Notes: generated from the letters alone by a model not told the origin. Counted from the stretch's first letter, positions 18,584 to 27,809 are shown. The stretch: DNA of 64,000 nt from Verrucomicrobiota bacterium (GCA_020831635.1 JAFIGC010000001.1:57217-121216), one strand, 5' to 3'. Program-made: numbers and translations.

Positions 18584-19453
18584 TTACAGGAGGTCGAGGA
18601 TCTTTTGATACCCTTGTGCGGACGCGAAAAAGTAATGGGTGGGCTCTTCGATGTGCTTGATGACATCGTCGCGCAATTGCAAGTTGAAGGGATTCAGGAC
18701 CGCGATCATGGGGTCCCGGCCCACGCTGCCAAAGGCGCAGGCGCCGCGGACACGCATGAATTCCCGCGGCAGAAGCTCCAAACTCGCGGGATCCGGCTGA
18801 ATCATGCGCAAATCCAGATAGGGGACCCCGGAGTCGTGGGCGAGAAATTCGATGGCTTTGTCATGATGCGGCAACACCCGGTCCTCCAGAATGTAGGCCA
18901 CCGTGCGCGGCGCCATCGGAGGTTTGATGTCGTACCAACACAAATCATGAAGGATGACATGGAATTCGGCGTCGGAAATCACCCGGGCGCGATGGAGGTG
19001 CCGGGCCAAGAGCAATTCGGGGATGAGGTCGTGTTGATAGATTTTCCGCTGATCCAAATGAAGGGTGTTCGCCCCCAATTCCCCCTCGTCCTCGCCAATG
19101 ATGTCCGCAAGTTGTTCATAGACTCGCTGGGCCTCCGGATTCAATTGCGCAAACAATTCCATTTGATTGTAGAGGAAGTAGGTCAAAGTCCTGTGTTCCC
19201 CGGCGATCACGCGCAACCCCGTCTGCACCAGATATTTGCCCGCCATATCCATTTCCTCGATTTCGGTGAGGAGGTCATAGAGGGCGATATAGATCCCACA
19301 GGGGTCTTCAATATTGGGCAAACTGTCTTCCAACATGCCCACCACATCCATCATTTCACGGTTGGGCTGGTAGGTTTCTTCCGATCCGCGCATGTTGGGA
19401 TCATTCCAATTTTGTTCGGCTTCCATGGTGTCTTTCCGGGGTTCATTGCTCAT
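18584..19453 (-). CDS. Protein with a C-terminal GspE/PilB N-domain-like (MshEN-like) module
   Basis: This 289-residue soluble protein is acidic and helical in its first about 170 residues, with no recognised domain. Its last about 90 residues resemble the N-terminal module of type II secretion / type IV pilus ATPases: VPYLDLRMIQPDPASLELLPREF, then a strand-rich stretch with MIAVLNPFNLQLRDDV and a final about 15-residue helix. Such modules can bind c-di-GMP in some family members. There is no ATPase domain. It is divergent from pilB (starts about 85 bp apart) and upstream of the Ser/Thr kinase. A regulatory or scaffold role for the pilus motor or the kinase is plausible but unproven. Confidence 0.55.
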   Translation of the reverse strand: MSNEPRKDTMEAEQNWNDPNMRGSEETYQPNREMMDVVGMLEDSLPNIEDPCGIYIALYDLLTEIEEMDMAGKYLVQTGLRVIAGEHRTLTYFLYNQMELFAQLNPEAQRVYEQLADIIGEDEGELGANTLHLDQRKIYQHDLIPELLLARHLHRARVISDAEFHVILHDLCWYDIKPPMAPRTVAYILEDRVLPHHDKAIEFLAHDSGVPYLDLRMIQPDPASLELLPREFMRVRGACAFGSVGRDPMIAVLNPFNLQLRDDVIKHIEEPTHYFFASAQGYQKILDLL

Positions 19454-19538
19454 GCGGGGTATTTAACCGAACAAAAACGGGAAACGCAAGCGCGTTATTC
19501 GCTTGTCAAATGCGATTGTCCCGTGCAAGATGTGCCTT

Positions 19539-21263
19539 ATGGTGGAAACAGTAACCGATAAATTGTTCGATGCCCTTGTTCGGCGTTATGAATTGAGTGA
19601 AGATCAGCTTGACGAGGCCGCGTCCAAAGCCGAGGCGGAGGACTTGACCTTGGAAGAAAGCTTGATCGCCCTTGACATGATCCCGACCGAAGCCATCTCC
19701 ATCGCCTTGGCCGAAAGCGCCGACACGGTTCCTTTTGAACTCTCCCTCCTGAAGCTCGACCCGCTTCTCCTCGCGGATTTGCCTATCCAGCAAATGAAGC
19801 GCCACCAGATTTTGCCCATCTCACGGATCGGGAAGACCTTGACCGTTGCCATTGCCGACCCCTACAACGTCATCGCCTTGGAGGCGATTTCCGGCGCATC
19901 GGGGTTGAAGCTCATGACCGTGGTCGTGCCAGAAAAAATTCTCGAAACCGCCGTGGATCAACTGCTCACGGAATCTGAAAAGGGTGGTGATCTCGAGGAA
20001 ACCCTGGAGCAGTTCAATGCCGATGCGGAATTGAGCACCGTCACCGGCGGCCGTGACAACTACGACATGGATGAGATGGCCCAGAGTGCGGACGGCAAGC
20101 CGGTCATCCGCATCGTCAACTCCGTTTTCGTGGAGGCGCTGCGTACCCGGGCCAGCGATATTCACATTGAACCGGATCTGGACACCTGCCGGGTTCGCTA
20201 TCGTGTGGACGGGGTGCTCATCGAATCCGGCAATCCGCCCAAGTCCCTGATGAACGCCATCGTCTCCCGCATTAAAATCATGTCCAACCTCGACATTGCG
20301 GAACGGCGGGTCCCCCAGGACGGGCGTTGCCGCATTCGGGCCCTGGACAAAGAAGTCGATATCCGTGTCAGTATTCTCCCCGTCATTCACGGGGAGAAAA
20401 TCGTGATGCGTATCCTCGACAAAACGAATCTGCCCAAAGGGTTGGGAGATCTGGGGCTGGACGACTATTCCAAAAATGCATTCGGTCGTGCCCTCGCGCA
20501 GCCGTACGGGATGATCTTCGTCACCGGCCCCACCGGTTCCGGCAAAACCACCACCCTGTATTCCGCCCTGCAAGAGCTGAACGACCCCGAAACCAACATC
20601 GTCACCGTCGAAGATCCGGTGGAATACCAGTTGTCCGGTATCAACCAAGTGCAGACCCATGCCGAAGTCGGGCTGACCTTTGCGGCCGGATTGCGCTCCA
20701 TCTTGCGTCAGGACCCCGACATCGTCCTCGTTGGCGAAGTCCGCGATTTCGAAACCGCCTCCATCGCCGTGCAGGCGGCGCTCACCGGACACTTGGTGCT
20801 CAGCACCCTGCACACCAACGATGCCCCCGGCGCCGTGGCCCGTTTGCACAACATGGGCCTCGAACCCTTTATGTTGGCCTCCGCGCTCATTCTCGCCCAG
20901 GCCCAGCGACTCTATCGCCGGCTTTGCCCCAACTGCAAAACCGCGGCCAAAATCACCATGGACGATTTGCGGGCCAACCACTTTCGCCTCGATGACCTGG
21001 ATTTTCAGGAAAAAGAGATTTTCGTGGCTGGTAAATGCCCGAAATGCAACCAGCTTGGTTTCAAAGGACGCGGCGGCATCATGGAGATCATGGAGATCAG
21101 CGAACCCATCCGGGAAATGATCATGAAAGGGGCCAATGGCGATGATTTACGCCGCACCGCCGTCCAACAAGGCATGATCACCCTGCAACGCGCCGGACTC
21201 AACAAAGTCTTCGATGGCCTCACCACCATCGACGAAGTCCTCCGCATCACCAGCTCCGCCTAA
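19539..21263 (+). CDS. pilB: Type IV pilus / type II secretion assembly ATPase
   Basis: A 574-residue hexameric ATPase of the GspE/PilB family that drives polymerisation of pilin or pseudopilin. An MshEN-type N-domain (about residues 1-150) is followed by the catalytic core with Walker A GPTGSGKTTT (about 330), the Asp box VTVEDPVEY, Walker B IVLVGEVRD and the His box STLHTND. A zinc-binding tetracysteine (CPNC...CPKC, about 463-507) sits near the C-terminus. ATG 19539 is chosen because the sequence from MVETVTDKLF aligns with the family; in-frame TTG 19503 and ATG 19530 are upstream alternatives. No other pilus assembly genes (pilC, pilD, pilQ) are nearby. Confidence 0.93.
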   Translation: MVETVTDKLFDALVRRYELSEDQLDEAASKAEAEDLTLEESLIALDMIPTEAISIALAESADTVPFELSLLKLDPLLLADLPIQQMKRHQILPISRIGKTLTVAIADPYNVIALEAISGASGLKLMTVVVPEKILETAVDQLLTESEKGGDLEETLEQFNADAELSTVTGGRDNYDMDEMAQSADGKPVIRIVNSVFVEALRTRASDIHIEPDLDTCRVRYRVDGVLIESGNPPKSLMNAIVSRIKIMSNLDIAERRVPQDGRCRIRALDKEVDIRVSILPVIHGEKIVMRILDKTNLPKGLGDLGLDDYSKNAFGRALAQPYGMIFVTGPTGSGKTTTLYSALQELNDPETNIVTVEDPVEYQLSGINQVQTHAEVGLTFAAGLRSILRQDPDIVLVGEVRDFETASIAVQAALTGHLVLSTLHTNDAPGAVARLHNMGLEPFMLASALILAQAQRLYRRLCPNCKTAAKITMDDLRANHFRLDDLDFQEKEIFVAGKCPKCNQLGFKGRGGIMEIMEISEPIREMIMKGANGDDLRRTAVQQGMITLQRAGLNKVFDGLTTIDEVLRITSSA

Positions 21264-21292
21264 ACATCCAACTTGCCGGTACGCTATAAACT

Positions 21293-22324
21293 CTATGCTT
21301 TTGCATAAGATTGTGTATCCGCTGTTTCAATCCATCGACCGGGAATCATCATATGTTTGGTGACTTTGGGCCAGCCTTTTTCATTGCGTTGCATGTGGGC
21401 GGTGAGCATGTCGATGGCGGCGCGTCCGATTTCCCCGGGTTGTTGATCGATGCCGGGAAATCCTTCCGCGCAACATGCGGAAGCATAACGGGGCGGTTGC
21501 GCCTCTCCCATTTCCCGCATCAATTTCCGGACGGCCTTTTCAATGGTGGGATTCGGTATGATCAAGGCGTCTGGTTTCTGTTTCGCGATCCAAGACGTAA
21601 AGCGTTTTTCAATTTCCGCGTCGTTCCCCTGCCAGACCATGACCGGGCAGGGCTTCCGGTTTAAGGTTTCAAGGCAATACTGATAGAGCATCCGTGGCCC
21701 GGCATGGTGTTGTCGACGGTCCAGATCCGGCCAAGAGATCAGGCCCGGTTTTTGGGCCCCCCGCATTTCCAAATGCTGACGGATTAATTCCATGTTGTGG
21801 GCATGATCGGGCAGTACCTCATGTACGGGAAAGGGTTCCGTAAAAGAGGTGACGCTCACCACGGTGATCTGATCCATCTCCAGTGCGGGCGGGGGGCTGT
21901 TTTTGACGCGTGGCAGAAGCAGAAGCCCCTCGATGTTACGTGCCTTCAGGACCCGGTTCAGGGTTCGGAGGCTTTCCGGTGTCATCTCCACGGGGAATCG
22001 GTTGACCACATATCCAAGATCTTGTGCACGACCCGTCGCTCCACGAAGCAAGTCTTTGGAAAAGGCATCCGGATACGGCTCCACGGGCAATAAAAACCCC
22101 ACCACCGTTTCAAAACGTTTTTCGCGCATCCCCCGCATGTGGGACATAAGCTTTCCCAAGTGGGGATCCGGCACATAGCCCAAATCTTTTGCGGCTTTGT
22201 TGACTTTTTTTACGGTTTCGGGGGAGATGCGCGGATCGTTTTTCAGTACTCGGCTCACCGTCGATTGGTGTACACCGGAACGTTCCGCGATTTCACGCAG
22301 GGAGGGGCCTTTGTTTTTCATCAT
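21293..22324 (-). CDS. LacI-family transcriptional regulator (first of four)
   Basis: A 343-residue repressor with an N-terminal LacI helix-turn-helix (SLREIAERSGVHQSTVSRVLKNDPRI), hinge helix, and a periplasmic-binding-like sugar-sensing domain ending IPGRW. The start at ATG 22324 (or 22321) is chosen because the HTH normally begins within about 8 residues; the frame stays open to 22426 but adds a non-conserved leader. The start codon lies inside a perfect palindrome (22321-22338), consistent with autorepression. It is divergent from the PEP-CTERM gene at 22412, its most likely target. The effector is presumably a sugar or oligosaccharide. Confidence 0.9.
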   Translation of the reverse strand: MMKNKGPSLREIAERSGVHQSTVSRVLKNDPRISPETVKKVNKAAKDLGYVPDPHLGKLMSHMRGMREKRFETVVGFLLPVEPYPDAFSKDLLRGATGRAQDLGYVVNRFPVEMTPESLRTLNRVLKARNIEGLLLLPRVKNSPPPALEMDQITVVSVTSFTEPFPVHEVLPDHAHNMELIRQHLEMRGAQKPGLISWPDLDRRQHHAGPRMLYQYCLETLNRKPCPVMVWQGNDAEIEKRFTSWIAKQKPDALIIPNPTIEKAVRKLMREMGEAQPPRYASACCAEGFPGIDQQPGEIGRAAIDMLTAHMQRNEKGWPKVTKHMMIPGRWIETADTQSYAKA

Positions 22325-22338
22325 GCAACCATGCATGA
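22321..22338. promoter_or_regulatory. Perfect palindrome, candidate LacI operator
   Basis: The 18-base sequence TCATGCAACCATGCATGA has perfect 7-base arms around a 4-base centre. It covers the start codon of the LacI gene and ends 74 bp upstream of the divergent PEP-CTERM gene, so one protein bound here could control both. A related core (TCATGCA-N4-TGCA) recurs at 41858-41873 and 50680-50695. Confidence 0.55.
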
Positions 22339-22411
22339 AGAACGGGTTGTCTGTCAAGCTCCTTTCATGGCATGATGACCGCGTTATAAACCCCCAGCCC
22401 AAGGACTTGTC

Positions 22412-23245
22412 ATGAATTATAAACAACGCACTCTTCTTTTAGGAGCCGTTTTTCTCGGAGCCACCGCCTCCGCCGCCATCGTTTTCCAAGATGATTTCAG
22501 CACCGGCACCGCCGCCGATGCCGGATATTTTCACTTCGGCACCACGGGCTCCAACTTGGCGACTGACAATTCGGGCGGCACGCTTGATTACGCTTACACC
22601 AGCTCTGCGGCCAACCGGTCCGGGGTTTACAAGACGTTTTCCGGACAAACCTTGGCCGTAGGAGAGATCCTTACCTTATCTTTTTCGATAGACGGCCGCA
22701 CATTGCGTTCCGGCGAAAATCATGCATTCCGTTGGGCCATTGGCAACTTGGGTGATCCTTCGGCCATCACGGTCTCAGGGGGAGGGCCCTTTGGTTCGGA
22801 CCTGGACTCCGCAACCCCATTGGACGGCGGCACACGGGAAATGTACCAGTTTTCCGCGAGCACCGGCGCAACAAATGGTTTTGGCCAATATGTAACCGGC
22901 TCATCTTCGCCCGTTCACAACGCGGGAGGATCCGCCACGGCCATTACCAGCTTCAGCGGCCCCGCGAGCATCGGCACAACGGGAGACGCTACCGTGGTGT
23001 TGTCGATCACCCGTACGGCTACCGGATTTGAATTTGACCAAACTGCGTTTGGCAGTAGCACCTCTGGAACCTTGGTTGGAGGCACGGATTTTTTCAACGC
23101 CCTCGCGTTCAGTATGAATAATGCCGGTGATTATGACTTTTCCTTGAGTGATGTCACCGTTTCCGTGATTCCCGAGCCCTCTACTTTGCTGTTATTGGGG
23201 ATTTCTTTGATTTCCGCACTGGCATTGAGACGCCGCAACGCGTAA
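22412..23245 (+). CDS. PEP-CTERM surface protein
   Basis: A 277-residue secreted protein: signal peptide (MNYKQRTLLLGAVFLGATASA), a Gly/Ser/Thr-rich beta-sandwich-like body with no known catalytic motif, and a C-terminal PEP-CTERM tripartite signal (VIPEPS, a hydrophobic helix, then RRRNA). Such proteins are processed by an exosortase and delivered to the outer surface or exopolysaccharide. The body resembles Con A-like adhesion or carbohydrate-binding domains, which would fit glycan attachment, but no specific domain is certain. It is divergent from the LacI gene, with a shared 87-bp control region, and 72 bp upstream of the beta-helix gene. Confidence 0.88.
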   Translation: MNYKQRTLLLGAVFLGATASAAIVFQDDFSTGTAADAGYFHFGTTGSNLATDNSGGTLDYAYTSSAANRSGVYKTFSGQTLAVGEILTLSFSIDGRTLRSGENHAFRWAIGNLGDPSAITVSGGGPFGSDLDSATPLDGGTREMYQFSASTGATNGFGQYVTGSSSPVHNAGGSATAITSFSGPASIGTTGDATVVLSITRTATGFEFDQTAFGSSTSGTLVGGTDFFNALAFSMNNAGDYDFSLSDVTVSVIPEPSTLLLLGISLISALALRRRNA

Positions 23246-23317
23246 ATTCATTCCACCTGTTCTCCTTCACCCGCCTGGCGGGACTTCCCTGTCCCCCGGG
23301 CCTTTCGGAATCCGTTT

Positions 23318-25303
23318 ATGAAAACATCTCTCTTCGTCCTGCCTGCCGTTTTGATGACCGCCTGTTGTTACCGGGGGCCGTTACCATCCCCCCCCGAGAG
23401 CGGATCGGAATCCGTATCGCCGGTGGCCGGGTTTGACAGTGGTTTTTCTCCCGTGAATCGGAAGGCCGGGGTGGATGAGTCCTCGATCCGGGAAGTCATC
23501 CATGTTCTGGCCGGGGCGGAGGCGGGAAACGGAACCGAGGATGCGCCCTTCGGCACGCTGATGGCCGCCCGTACCCGTTTGTTAGCTTTGCTGGAGGCGG
23601 GGACGCCCGTGAAGCTGCGGATTGGGCCGGGACTGTATCGCGAGGATGTGTCCGACTTTTTACGGTTAAAACAATCCTCCGAGGCGGTTCAAAACACTCC
23701 GCTGATCATCGAAGGAGCGCCGAACGGCGGCACCATCCTTTCGGGTTCCGTCCCCTTTGAGGCCGAGTGGCACCCTTGGGAAGGGGACGAAACGTTGTGG
23801 GGGGCGGAATGGCCGCATCATTGGGAGCCCGATCCAGGTCCCTGGGTCGCCACCTTCGGACATCCGGAAATTCGCGATGAGACCGCCCGCCGGGAGGCGC
23901 TGGTGGTGGACGGGGGAATGAAACGCCTGCGGGCCATGGAGAAATGGGCCTGGCATCAACCCGGTGGCGCACCTGGTGCCGACGCGGGTGGACGTCCCCT
24001 AGGGCGGGTGAATCCGGGTTCCATGCGGTTTGAGGGCATGGTCACGGAATCGGTGTCCGATTTTCTACGCGAACCCGGGGATTTCACGGTGGTATCCCAT
24101 CCCGAGGCGCCCGAAGCCCTGCACGGGCGAATTTTCCTTCGGCTTGCCCCCGACGAGGGGCCGCCGCGGAATGTGGAACTCCCGCTTTTGCGTCACCGGG
24201 ATTCTCCGGTCATGCGGATTGCGTTTAAAAACAATTTGGTCCTACGCAACCTCACCTTCACCCATGCCAACAGTGGTTATCTCAGTTCCGCTTTGCTGAT
24301 CGCCGATGCGGAAAATGTGCTGATTGAGGATTGTCACTTCATGCACAATGTGAACAGCGGACTGATTTTGCAGCGGTCCGAACGGGTGACGCTGCGGCGT
24401 GTGGTGGCCACGCACAATGGCCAGAAGGGGATCGGCGTGGGCAACACCCGGAATCTGTTGCTGGAAGATTGCGAAACCTCCTACAACAATATTCGGGGAC
24501 ACTGGACGAATTTCCGCCGTTGGGATCCAGCGGGCATCAAGTTGGGGAATGTCCATCAGGTTCACTTTTTGCGGCACACGGCCATCGGCAACTACGGCGG
24601 GGGTGTTTGGTGGGACGTGTATTGCACGGATATGCTGGTGGACCGCTCGCTCCTCTATGGAAATGGCCGTTTGGGGTTGGAAATGGAATTGGCCGGTCCG
24701 GGAGAGGGGAACTGGGAGATCCGCAACTCCATCGTCGCCTGGAATACCGGTGCGGGCGTCTTCATTTCCATGGCCGCCAACACCCGGGTGCTGAACAACG
24801 TATTGGCCCACAATGGCGGTGGAGAATTGGAGGCGGAAATCTCTCGGGGTCAGGTGGTGTTCAAGGTCCGCCGTCACGCCGTGAAAGGGCCGAAATCCGC
24901 GGAAGAATGGCAGTCGGTCACCCTCCGTGACAATCTGATGTTTGCCGACGAGGGCCAGCATTTCATCACCTTTTTACGGCGGAACATCGAGCCCGCGGAG
25001 CAAATTCCCTATGTGCTCGATGTGCTGGATGCGGACCGGAATCGCTACGTCTCCGAAATACCCGAAGCGGGCTTCCGGCTGATCGACAAACCCTACGGCG
25101 ACTTCAATGAATGGCGGGGTCTTCTCGCTGTTCGTCAGCCCGACGTCCCCCAAGAGGCGAATTCCGTCCGCGAAACCGGTCCCGCACCCGACCTGGCCCA
25201 TTGGGCCCGTATGCTCGGAACTCCCTGGGATGCGGAGAAAATTCAGGCTTGGCATGATTTGCGGGATGCCGGACCTTTTGCATTGGAAAACTTCGGACTC
25301 TGA
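23318..25303 (+). CDS. Secreted right-handed parallel beta-helix protein
   Basis: A 661-residue protein with an export signal ending VLMTACC, which may be a lipoprotein signal (Cys16 or so) although the -3 position is Met rather than Leu. Residues about 60-110 (GTEDAPFGTLMAARTRLLALLEAG) match the start typical of beta-helix proteins. The region about 300-500 repeats short N-x-x-I/V-x-x-N/H turns (for example LRNLTFTHANSGYL, IEDCHFMHNVNSG, LNNVLAHNGGGE), characteristic of pectate-lyase-like solenoids. Such proteins are usually polysaccharide lyases, hydrolases or binding proteins. The catalytic type cannot be assigned. It follows the PEP-CTERM gene on the same strand and converges with the sulfatase. 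Confidence 0.82.
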   Translation: MKTSLFVLPAVLMTACCYRGPLPSPPESGSESVSPVAGFDSGFSPVNRKAGVDESSIREVIHVLAGAEAGNGTEDAPFGTLMAARTRLLALLEAGTPVKLRIGPGLYREDVSDFLRLKQSSEAVQNTPLIIEGAPNGGTILSGSVPFEAEWHPWEGDETLWGAEWPHHWEPDPGPWVATFGHPEIRDETARREALVVDGGMKRLRAMEKWAWHQPGGAPGADAGGRPLGRVNPGSMRFEGMVTESVSDFLREPGDFTVVSHPEAPEALHGRIFLRLAPDEGPPRNVELPLLRHRDSPVMRIAFKNNLVLRNLTFTHANSGYLSSALLIADAENVLIEDCHFMHNVNSGLILQRSERVTLRRVVATHNGQKGIGVGNTRNLLLEDCETSYNNIRGHWTNFRRWDPAGIKLGNVHQVHFLRHTAIGNYGGGVWWDVYCTDMLVDRSLLYGNGRLGLEMELAGPGEGNWEIRNSIVAWNTGAGVFISMAANTRVLNNVLAHNGGGELEAEISRGQVVFKVRRHAVKGPKSAEEWQSVTLRDNLMFADEGQHFITFLRRNIEPAEQIPYVLDVLDADRNRYVSEIPEAGFRLIDKPYGDFNEWRGLLAVRQPDVPQEANSVRETGPAPDLAHWARMLGTPWDAEKIQAWHDLRDAGPFALENFGL

Positions 25304-25397
25304 GCTGAATCCGAAGAAGGAAGATGGCTTTTTCCTGGCTTTTGTTGAGATGAAACTTGGGAGAAGCGTTTGCGGACAGGCGTGTCCGCGATCCGTT

Positions 25398-26675
25398 TTA
25401 GGGCGAGAGGGCTTCGCGTGAGGTGATTTTCACCCCTTTGGGAAACTCCAATGGGCCTGCGAGCAGGGGGTCGTTGGTTTTTTTCATCCAGGCGGCCAGT
25501 CGCCGCTCCATTTGCCCGCGCAACGTGGCGTAGGCCGGATCGTGGGCAAGATTGCGGCGTTCCTGGGGATCAAAGCGCAGATCGTAGAGTTGCACGGCCT
25601 CGCGGGGGCGGTCCGCCCAGCCCGCCTCGACCCACTCGTCTTTGGCCCCGCCGGGATCGACGTTACCGAGGGGACGCCGCAGGTCGTCATCGAACAGGCG
25701 GATGTAGCTGGCGGTTTTGGTGCGCACCATGCGCATGGGTTCGAAGCAGGCGTGCACGTTGACTTCCGCGAAGGTGTCTTCGCGGATCTCCGTGGTCGGG
25801 TCCGCAAAAAGGGGACGCAGGCTGTGGCCGTGCAAATCTCCGGGAATGGCGAGCCCGGTCATGTCCAGCAAGGTGGGCAGCAGGTCCAAATGGCTGCAGA
25901 GGGCGTCGCAGGCCCGGCCTGTCGGGATATCGGGGCCGCGCAGGAGAAAGGTGACCCCCGTGCCGTGCGCGGTGAGGTTGCATTTCATATCGGGGAAGGA
26001 CACGCCATGGTCGGTGGTGATCACCACCAGGGTATTGTCGCGCTGACCGGAGGCGTCCAGGGCGGCCAGCACTTCGCCGATGGCCCGGTCGGTCAGGGCC
26101 ACGGTGCCGTGGTAGTCGGCCATGTCCTTGCGGATTCGGGGGGTGTCAGGCAGTGGCGCGGGTACCGTTAAGGTGTCGGGATTGTCCCGCTCCGGATCAT
26201 GGGGAAGGAATTCTCGGTGGGGATAAAACAAGCCCACCCAGAGATACCAAGGGGATTCCGGGGCGTTGTGCAGGAAGCTGGCGGCCTGTTGTGCGGTGGA
26301 CAGGTCCCGGTTCATCTCGGGAAGGTCGGGAAAGACTTCGTCGTAGATGGGGTCGGGGGTGGCCTCCGCGTATTCATGTTGTAAACCGGCGCGGGCGGTG
26401 TGATAGCCATTGTCCGCCAGAATACGGGCCAGATGTCGCGAAGGATCGTTGAAGTTAAAGCCGCGGTGGGTGAGGCCGAGCATGCCCGCCTCATGGGCGG
26501 TGCGTCCCGTGAGCATGGCCGCGCGGCTGGGGGAACAGGTGGGGGCCGCGCAATGGGCGTCTCGGAAAATCAATCCTTCCCGGGCGAACCGTTTGAGGAC
26601 GGGGGTGGGGGTGGCATGTCCGTAGGCGCTGTTATAACGGCCCATGTCGTGGGCATGCAGGATGAGGATGTTCAT
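25398..26675 (-). CDS. Type I sulfatase (formylglycine-dependent)
   Basis: A 425-residue arylsulfatase-superfamily enzyme that removes sulfate esters. The activation motif is TC47SPSR51, where Cys47 would become formylglycine, followed by MLTGR. The metal region near the N-terminus reads HAHDMGRYNSAYGH, a variant of the usual DD-x-G pattern seen in some glycan sulfatases. The second metal cluster is in TTDHGVSFPDMK (about 222-233). No signal peptide is visible, so it may act in the cytoplasm. It is on the same strand as the prepilin gene at 30385; a broken second copy of this gene lies at 29892-30060. Confidence 0.93.
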   Translation of the reverse strand: MNILILHAHDMGRYNSAYGHATPTPVLKRFAREGLIFRDAHCAAPTCSPSRAAMLTGRTAHEAGMLGLTHRGFNFNDPSRHLARILADNGYHTARAGLQHEYAEATPDPIYDEVFPDLPEMNRDLSTAQQAASFLHNAPESPWYLWVGLFYPHREFLPHDPERDNPDTLTVPAPLPDTPRIRKDMADYHGTVALTDRAIGEVLAALDASGQRDNTLVVITTDHGVSFPDMKCNLTAHGTGVTFLLRGPDIPTGRACDALCSHLDLLPTLLDMTGLAIPGDLHGHSLRPLFADPTTEIREDTFAEVNVHACFEPMRMVRTKTASYIRLFDDDLRRPLGNVDPGGAKDEWVEAGWADRPREAVQLYDLRFDPQERRNLAHDPAYATLRGQMERRLAAWMKKTNDPLLAGPLEFPKGVKITSREALSP

Positions 26676-26681
26676 CCCGCA

Positions 26682-26981
26682 GATGTATAATTCAGGGAGA
26701 GGGAGTCAAGAAATTCCGACGGACGATCCTCAGTTGCCCAGGGTTGCACCGAGTTATATAATAAGTTCATAACATAAGGGGTTATATGAAAATTTTCCCC
26801 AATTGGATTCAGCAGGGGTCTTGTTCGATTTTTTTTTCGTGATCGTAATCGTACGCGTAATCGTAATCGAACCCCAGAAACGTTTTTTCGATCACGATTA
26901 CGATCAGGATTACGATTACGAAAGCAGTTTCCTCTCTTTGGAAATTCCGCTAAATCATTATCTTAAAGGGATGTAGTCCTG
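26682..26981. repeat. 300-bp duplicated intergenic block, copy A (with GATTACG hairpin)
   Basis: This non-coding block between the sulfatase and the broken prepilin is identical base for base to 30067-30366. It contains a hairpin at 26836-26922 with 36-base arms (26836-26871 and 26887-26922) built of CGTAATCGTAATCG units and their complement, about 30 of 36 positions pairing. No terminal inverted repeats, target-site duplications or reading frame were seen. The left third is A+T-rich (GTTATATAATAAGTTCATAA) and could hold the sulfatase promoter. Confidence 0.92.
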
Positions 26982-26999
26982 CAAACTTTTCAACCCTGC

Positions 27000-27574
27000 T
27001 CAGTTGCCGGGAGCCCGCCAACCCGGCCATCCCCATGGATGTTGCTGCTGGCGGTTGCCGGAGATGTCCCGCCACAAGGGGTCCACCAATTCGGTGGCCA
27101 CCCGACCATCCACATAGAGGATGTTGGCGCTGTCTCCGCGCCCCTGGCGACGGTCCAGCAGGGCGTCCGCCGAGCCGGGGCGGAGCGGGCGATTGCAGGT
27201 GGTGGAATCTCCGGCAAGGATGACCTGGCTGGTGTCGGAAATGTGATGCAATCTTCATTGAAAGCCTCCCTGCTCGTCCTCATGACCGTTGATATATATA
27301 TTCATGCCATAGTCGGCGTAGTTTCCGCTGCGGGTAAGGTTTTTGCTGTTGGGACAGGCATATACCCCCACGGGACGTTCGCCAATACTGGCATTGAGGT
27401 CATCCAGGGAAAATCCAGCCAGATACGGGGCAATGGCCACATGCCAGGTCCGCCGGTCCAACGCGCCCGCGGTTCCGATCTCATAGGGGAACATTCCCCG
27501 GTTTTCCAGGGCGTACTGCGTGAAACCCAAGCCGATTTGGCGTAAATTTGACAAGCCGGCGACGGTTTTGGTGC
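27000..27574 (-). pseudogene. Broken prepilin-type gene, copy A of 30385-31077
   Basis: The translation matches the intact prepilin-type protein at 30385-31077 from TKTVAGLSNLRQIG to the C-terminal GWPGWRAPGN, with scattered substitutions. Two lesions make it non-functional. The match stops at 27574, so the N-terminal methylation site and membrane helix are missing. An in-frame TGA at 27255-27257 replaces the Arg codon (CGC) after GGFQ; reading continues in the same frame beyond it, so this is a nonsense change and not a frameshift. Remaining similarity at the nucleotide level is lower than in the adjoining identical 300-bp block. Confidence 0.85.
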
Positions 27575-27735
27575 AGGCGGGGTTGTCGACCCTGCCGATT
27601 TTCATGATACCGGTGGCCTGGTTTTTCGATGGCAACGCCCCCAGCCGACGTTCTTTGGTATGTGGGGTTTTGGCCATTGTGTTGGTGATTCTCACGATTT
27701 ATGGCAACGAATTTGTCACCGTCAATGGTCGCTGA
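27575..27735 (+). pseudogene. Remnant resembling the C-terminus of a DMT/EamA-type permease
   Basis: From the breakpoint with the broken prepilin, the plus strand encodes about 53 residues and a TGA stop (27733-27735). The segment includes LPIFMIPVAWFFDGN, then PSRRSLVCGVLAIVLVILTI: a hydrophobic helix, a short loop with PSRRS, and a final helix. This is the usual end of EamA-type drug/metabolite transporters (...E.PS.R...G..L...G). The upstream part of such a gene is absent. The resemblance is by pattern only. It suggests that foreign or relocated DNA joined here when the region was duplicated. Confidence 0.45.
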
Positions 27736-27809
27736 AAGATGTTCTTTGGAAGCGTCAAGATTCTGAAATAAATATTTGTTTTCATCAGCAGTCGCTATAT
27801 GATCGGTTC

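Noticed and set aside
23260-23290. Intrinsic terminator CCCGCC-T-GGCGGG after the first PEP-CTERM gene
   Set aside because: The stem is perfect but the loop is too small and no T-run follows.
27240-27260. Frameshift in the broken prepilin
   Set aside because: The codons on both sides of 27255-27257 stay in the same frame as the intact gene; the lesion is a nonsense codon.
27255-27695. A real protein starting upstream of 27574 and containing the prepilin C-terminal part
   Set aside because: The upstream portion does not continue the prepilin and reads antisense to the permease-like remnant; it is a chance extension of a pseudogene.
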